Below are positions 58,277 through 64,000 of a stretch of DNA of 64,000 nt, one piece after another. Source of the stretch: Rhynchospora pubera. Taxonomy: Eukaryota; Streptophyta; Magnoliopsida; Poales; Cyperaceae. The translations under genes and the position numbers were made by a program. Positions within the stretch are counted from its first letter, which is position 1. Every line of letters begins with the position of its first letter. Under the pieces are notes generated by a model. The model was not told where the DNA came from. It searched no databases and saw only the letters and a list, made by a program, of their open reading frames with translations. The stretch covers positions 198,439,902 through 198,503,901 of the forward strand of contig CM051459.1 in assembly GCA_028095005.1 (NCBI GenBank). The letters run 5' to 3'.

Positions 58277-59463
58277 ATGGCCGGCCTTCCTGGTCCATAC
58301 TCCGGCGTCAGCACGCTCGCATTCGTAAGCCTCTCTCTCTCTCTCTCTCTCTCTCCCGATCTCGAATTTGGATCTAACTTTCTGTTATTCTTTTATAATT
58401 AACTTGGGACGATGAATCTGATCCGTAGGTTGCGCGTGCATCCGCGTTTGCTTTCGGAGCAGTTTATGGAAGCATCAAGCTATCCGTTCTAAAGGTCATA
58501 TCTCGATTCGCTCTCTTTTTTGATGGTTTGTGCCCAAGTTTGAAATTCTGAAGCTAATGAAATCAATTGGAACACTTTTTACTAAATTGATTGGCTAAGT
58601 TACTATTAAAGTTTGAATTGTCCATGCCTGAGGCTGAGGCACTGTTGATTTGCTTTTAGCCTATACATGCTTATTTTTTTTCTGGGAGGTTCAACATCAC
58701 TTTATCTTTGGATTTAGGGTTCAATTTTTAGATGCAAATCGACTGATTTGGTTATTTGGATTGTGCACTGAAAATAAATATTGCAATGAATTTAGTGAGT
58801 TGTAACAATTTTGCTTTAGGTCCTTATAAATGGTGTTGCATTTCCAACTTGCTAGTTGTTGGTTAGTTGATTTTCATTTTGTTATTGAGGAAAGGTGAAG
58901 GCATTTGAACCATCTTTATTAATTCTTTGTTGCTAACTGCATTTTCACTAATCTCCTAGTGTTTTTTAATGTTGGCCAACTTTGTGTAAAGAGTTTTTTT
59001 TTTTCCCTAACTAAGTCCTATTCTAGTACAGTCTTGTTCTAGTTGTTAATTACTTAAATTGCTTATTTTCAATCTCTTCAAGTAAAGTACCTGTTTGTAT
59101 CCTCAAATGTTGACAGTTGATTGGCCTTCTATTATGTTGGTTTGTATGTTGTTATTATCTGAGTGTGTATCTCTTATTTTGTTGATTGGCCTTCTATTAT
59201 TGTTGTGTAGTTTGTTTGCTGTTTTCTGTCCTGAAATTGGTTGTTAATATTTGATTTTGGTCAAGTTGGTAGCTGCTGTACCTACTGGTACTGAACCTTC
59301 CTGGTCTGGCATCAGCCAAATTAATCAATATGTTGTTTTTCTTTTGATATGTATATGACCACCTGCATGTGGGTCTTTTGCTTGAAAGTAACAAGATTTC
59401 TCATTTCTGATACAGTCTCAAAAGAAGGCCCATGAGAAGGCTGAAGCGAAAGCACACCACTGA
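58277..59463 (+). CDS. ATP synthase subunit e, mitochondrial (plant type)
   Basis: Three exons, 58277-58324, 58429-58494 and 59416-59463, join in frame into 53 aa starting MAGLPGPYSGVSTLAF and ending KKAHEKAEAKAHH. Residues about 17-38 (VARASAFAFGAVYGSIKLSV) form a membrane segment with the GxxxG motif (GAVYG) typical of subunit e. In yeast and animals that motif mediates F1Fo dimer formation in the inner mitochondrial membrane. The lysine/alanine-rich tail is also typical of the plant protein. The gene is too small to appear as one open frame and was found by joining exons. A CT microsatellite lies in intron 1 (about 58331-58355). The leader has CCTAGGGTTTT about 100 bp upstream of the start. 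Confidence 0.9.
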
Positions 59464-59499
59464 AGAGTTTTAGAAATTGAGGGTTTTGCCTGAATCAAT

Positions 59500-62259
59500 A
59501 GTTTTCTGTTCATGATTTCTTCTAGTTCTCATCTCCTTTAGGATTTTTCCTCTTTTTGCAGTATGTATGCATAATAATTCTTCCTGAGGCTTCAAATCTG
59601 GAAATACGGATTCCATATTGATTTGAACTTGTGTTGACTTCAAATTTACACCCTTACTTTTCTTGAAAGTGAAAGAGATGCTGCAGTTCAAGCTGTTTTG
59701 CCTTACTTGCTTTTCTGTTATCTTTTTGTTCCGTAATTTGTTCTTTGTACCTGCTATATCCTAGCTGAGTTTGTGTAGATTTTGCCTGTCAAGTGTATTT
59801 CTTTTGTTTGAAAATTATCTAATAGTTGCAATTACTGCTACAAACGGTGTTGTTGGCAGAGTTAATTATGAGGAAATTGTGTGCGTTACCATTAGATTTG
59901 CAAAAGTTTCTTACGTCTGTCTAGTTAGTAACTTTCAAATGAGGCTATACAATACCACGATATAGTGAGGGCTTTTTTGTACTTTGCTCACAAATTTAAG
60001 AAAGGCTTTTGATCTCATGAAATACCAGTCTATAAATCGGTTGTATAATGTGTTTGCATGCATGAGTTTAGCTTAATTTTTAAGTTAGTAATCTAATTTG
60101 TTAACCTACAATTGTCAAACGAGTTTGAGATCCAGGAGGTTAGTACTCACATTAGTAATCTAATTTACTAATTTCATCTCAAATACTAACTTGTGATGTT
60201 GCCAAATGCCCCCATAATAAAAAATAGACACAGATGAAATAGAATTTGTGTTGACTCCATTATCTAGGTGGAGCGAAGCAGAAATTTCAGTTCATGTGAT
60301 TTCAAGAGAAATCTCATATGAAACAGCAGATGAAATTTGTCAGAAGATACTTCTGATCAGCCAAAACTCTGAATTCCGTAGCTTTTGTTGAACTAATTGA
60401 AATTGTGTGACCACTCTTCCGATCAACAAAACCTTTAAATTGAATTGAACTTTACTCTCGCGCCTTACGACTTTCTTTCGATCAGAGTATTAACTTCTTA
60501 TGGACCAGTAAACGTAGTAAAGTTGTGAAGTTTTAGTAGGAAAGCTGTCACAACAGTCTGGTATGCATGTTACCAAATTTGAACTTTCCCTTTCTGGACA
60601 ATATTGCGAAGTCTACGTGCATCATAAGGACCACTGTCCACTGGTCATGTGCTGATGCTTCATAGTTTCATTAGAGCAAACAGTTAGTCAGTGTTGGTGC
60701 CTAGAAAAACCCAACCATTTAAATTACTAATTTGAGTTCTTTTGCATTTCATTATTCATGTGCTGATGCTGTCACAACAGTCTGGTATCCTTGTTAGTGG
60801 GACTCGTTTTATCTTTTGGGTTCGTAATGATACGAAGTAAATCGAGGCGTTACTCTGAAGTACTTAATTAATTGTTGAACCTCTAACAGTTCGTTTAACG
60901 TTTTTCGAGTTATACACGTGTAGTGTACATATCATTTTCAGAAATAAGTTAGAAACAAATGTTTATCACTGCCTTACGAAAGGAAAAGAAATATATGCGA
61001 TCATGCTATCCTAAAGAAGCATCCACTAACAAGACCACAAATGCAAAAAATAATCATTCAGTTTTAGTATTGCAAAATAATGATATGCATAAAATATATA
61101 TAATATATTAATCTCCATATCTCTTGGGTCTTGGAACTAATTACTGCATAACCACGGAAGCAGTAATTTAAAATAGAATAGCTAAAGAAAACTACTTTTT
61201 TGAACAAGTCTAGCTTGATTTAGGCCCAGACTGTTCTCTTAAGCTAGCCTATCAAGCTGGCCCATGTATAAGTACATAAAGTAATATACAAATTTAAGAT
61301 TCCTAGTAGGTAGTATCTCTCTGTCTATAGATACTATATTATCTATATAGTCCGTCCCTTGTATTGATCGCTGCAACCTGGACCATTTACCAAACGCAAA
61401 ACAACCCTTGATCACCACTTAACTGACTTTGCATTAATTCTATTTATCAGATTAGTTCATTTTGATCCTCTGACCAAGAGGAGGTTAATTGGCGAAAACT
61501 TTTGTACGAACCTGCTTAGTGCTCTAGGGAATGCCAAGTTAACTTAGAATCTTATCTTGAAAACATAATTAGCTTGAGCATGTCTCGTTGGAATTTTGTT
61601 GGTAATACGGAGAACCTTTTCTATGATAGCATTTTGGTAACTTTTGCATAAATGTGACTTAGCTAGCTAGTAGGATAAGACAAACCAAATCTCAAATTAA
61701 TTTGCTTCTACGACTACGAGTCCTGTCATCCTGTGACATTTCTTTGAAAATACTTTCATGTAGCGACAAAAGTGGAAGTTGCGTTCTATTACAAATTTTC
61801 AATTGTGTTTGTGCTGGAACAAAAAAAGGTACAAAGAGAAATATGCAAAGTTTGCTGAACTGCCAGCTGTCAACAAACGATTGATCTTCATGTTTTTCTT
61901 GCTGGCTTTCCTTCCAATTTTTATTTTTGAAAAGTGACCCTTCCATGCATGGTTGTAACGGAATAACAAGTGAAGTGGCGGGGAAGTAAAGAACCCAATA
62001 ACCATCGTTTTCTTATATCATTTTTTATGATTTCCTAAGCAAATTCTCTCTCTAACCAACATTCCCACCATATTTCTACCGCCTCAACTCTTCTCTCTCT
62101 TTATCTTTTCTCTACTAACCACTCTATCAATCTAGACCTTGGCCTTGTCTTATATACACACCTGTTATTAGTTTGGCACTTCTCTCATAAATACTATAAG
62201 TCTATAACGTAGTGTACGTTGTGTAAATAAATCATTATAGAACTCTTTACTCTTGAAGA
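59500..62259. other. 3' region of the ATP synthase e gene, then intergenic
   Basis: Sequence to about 59900 may include the 3' untranslated region. A 20-bp phrase, CTGTCACAACAGTCTGGTAT, occurs at about 60545 and 60770. No coding region is supported; short frames at 61692-62005 on both strands lack recognisable features. Just before the next gene, TCTTATATACACAC at about 62148 could be a TATA element. Confidence 0.5.
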
Positions 62260-64000
62260 ATGGAAGGAGAGGATGATGGTATTGTGCTTGTGGGAAGAGC
62301 TGAGATCGATACCAGTGCCCCGTTTCGATCAGTAAAGGAAGCTGTTGCGTTGTTTGGAGAAAAGGTCCTGGCTGGAGAGGTCTATGCCGGTCGCATTAGT
62401 GAGGTAGTGTATATACATCTCTTTTTTCTTAAATTCAGTACTAAGCCAATTTATGATATTGTAGAAATACGATCAATTTCTTGCTCGATAAATTAAATAA
62501 ATTAAGGCATTACCTTATTTTCTCTCCCAAAAGAAACATGTACGATATTTATCAGATGACATTTAGGTATTTAACCTCTAATTCAACATCTCCTATATTT
62601 CACAAAATATTTAAGTATTAACTTCTGAATTATTGTGAACTAGAAAGACGTATATTTTGTCAGGAAAGGGAGGGGAAAGGTCGTGAGGTTCCGATATAAT
62701 AATGCAACCAGGAACTAGTCTATGATAAAATAACTTTCCTACAATATCTTAGTTGTATCAAATTATACAATATATGGGTTCCTAGATCATAACATCTGTT
62801 AATTAAAAGATTCTATCAAATTACTTTAGTTATCAGCTTACTGAGACTAATTAAATGATGTGTTGTTGAAAAATATCATAAATAGTGAAAGACTAAGATA
62901 AGCTTAGCAAATTATATTACTTCAGATTAATTATTTTGCATTATAATTGTAAAAACAACTCTTTAATATATTTTGATGAGTCTTAAGTTATTAGTTATCA
63001 CAACTAATTTGAAAACCGTACTGCTCAATTAAGCAAAACAAACAAACACAAACCATAAACGACAATAGAGAGTCTATATAACCAGTTACTGTCTTCAGTA
63101 TTCTTGGGCCACTTGTACATTTTGATTGAAATGCATTTCTTGTTAGCGAAGCAAAGTATTGCCAACAACCTTATCACAACATCGCTTGCAACAGTATAAA
63201 CAAATTTTAGAACAAAAACCTCTCTGTTTTTATTACATTACAAATTACAAATTAACATAAAAGGTCTTTAATTACGGCCCAATTGATTTAACATGTCCCA
63301 ACACATGAATAAAATTGGGCTCAGATTAATAAAATAAAAATCAATATCTAATTACCTAAACAAGAAGCGTGGCCCATTAATTAATACTAGGTAGAGACCT
63401 ATCTAACATCTGAATTTACAAACAGGTTCTTCATCTAATTCGAGTTGAGACTACATAGTTTATATCACAAATATATAAAACATAATTATAACTAGTATTA
63501 AACCCACGGAACTAACATTTATAAATTTAACTTTCTGCACCATTCATGTATATATTAGATTCGAGCAGCAGCGAGCAGGATGGAGAAGACGGAATCACCC
63601 CAAGGATCTATGTTGGCAGAGCTTGATGTTGCAAGGCGAGAGCTCGAGAGAGAACGAGCTGAGAACAAACAGTTGGCAGGAAGAATCAGCGCACTAAAGG
63701 AAGAGCTTGACAAAGCAAAGGTCGAACTGGAACAGCTGAAGGATCGTGAATCGTCTGACAAGAAAGTCATTGAGTTGGAGACTGAGGATTTAAAATTCAT
63801 CGAAATTTCAAATGAGGTTGAGATTGAGAAAACCCCAGCTAATCCAACCGTTGAGTTGCAAAAGAAGAGGTATGTCACATTTGCTAGTCCACCATCTGTG
63901 ACACACACACCGCCTGTGACAACAACCATCATGTTGGAAAGGCAATTTTCTCTTGGAAATGAATGCGATTCTTTTAAAAGCAAGAAGAAGAGTAGCAAGA
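62260..64000 (+). CDS. WEB-family (DUF827) protein, partial at window edge
   Basis: Exon 1 (62260-62403, 48 codons) starts MEGEDDGIVLVGRAEIDTSA, then PFRSVKEAVALFGEKVLAGE VYAGRISE. The PFRSVKEAVxLFGExVLxGE block is the N-terminal signature of small plant WEB-family proteins. Exon 2 opens at 63559 after TATATTAG and runs past 64000 without a stop, with a coiled coil (about SMLAELDVARRELERERAEN and KQLAGRISALKEELDKAKVE) and then FASPPSVTHTPPVTTT. WEB proteins include WEB1, which supports chloroplast photorelocation by acting with PMI2. The role of the small members is not established. The C-terminus is outside the window. Confidence 0.88.

Overview
This is nuclear DNA from a flowering plant. 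The genes are split by many GT-AG introns, the intergenic DNA is AT-rich, and the transposons are plant types: Tourist-like MITEs, Mutator-like elements with 9-bp target duplications, hAT elements with 8-bp duplications, a Helitron and a long solo LTR. The encoded proteins are plant forms (Pin1 without a WW domain, a WEB/DUF827 protein, MATH-BTB). The species cannot be fixed from sequence alone; a monocot is possible but not proven.

Layout. 1-1.2 kb: 5'-truncated copy of an RPP38/L7Ae-like RNase P subunit gene. 1.2-2.4 kb: LINE and F-box/DUF295 debris. 4.0-9.7 kb: MITEs, a 1.43-kb Mutator-like element carrying a nested MITE, a broken zinc-knuckle locus and repeats. 9.99-13.4 kb: intact five-exon RPP38-like gene on the minus strand. 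13.5-22.0 kb: an array rich in TACTCCCTTATA, split by a 4.95-kb solo LTR that itself holds a hAT element. 22-29 kb: fragments of an epsilon-COP gene and of an unnamed nuclear-protein gene, hAT elements and MITEs. 29.66-33.83 kb: complete ten-exon tRNA-dihydrouridine synthase DUS3. 36.0-40.5 kb: a MATH-BTB gene split by a complete 3.47-kb Helitron. 41.4-43.2 kb: a decayed duplicate of the 3' end of DUS3 and its flank. 43.9-46.3 kb: a duplicate of the 7.6-8.2 kb segment, loaded with insertions. 46.46-48.42 kb: six-exon coiled-coil gene with a BORCS5-like layout. 48.95-50.81 kb: Pin1-type prolyl isomerase. 51.4-56.3 kb: a nested set of Mutator-like elements, one holding a captured ribosomal protein eS21 exon. 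58.28-59.46 kb: ATP synthase subunit e. 62.26 kb to the end: WEB-family protein, cut by the window edge.

The intact genes are unrelated housekeeping genes (tRNA and RNA processing, mitochondrial ATP synthase, prolyl isomerisation, probable organelle positioning) and do not form a pathway. The window's interest lies in its genome dynamics: gene-splitting and gene-capturing transposons with readable target-site duplications, and three partial duplications in which one copy shows the pre-insertion state of the other. I found no CRISPR array, tRNA or rRNA gene, and nothing I would call a new molecular system.
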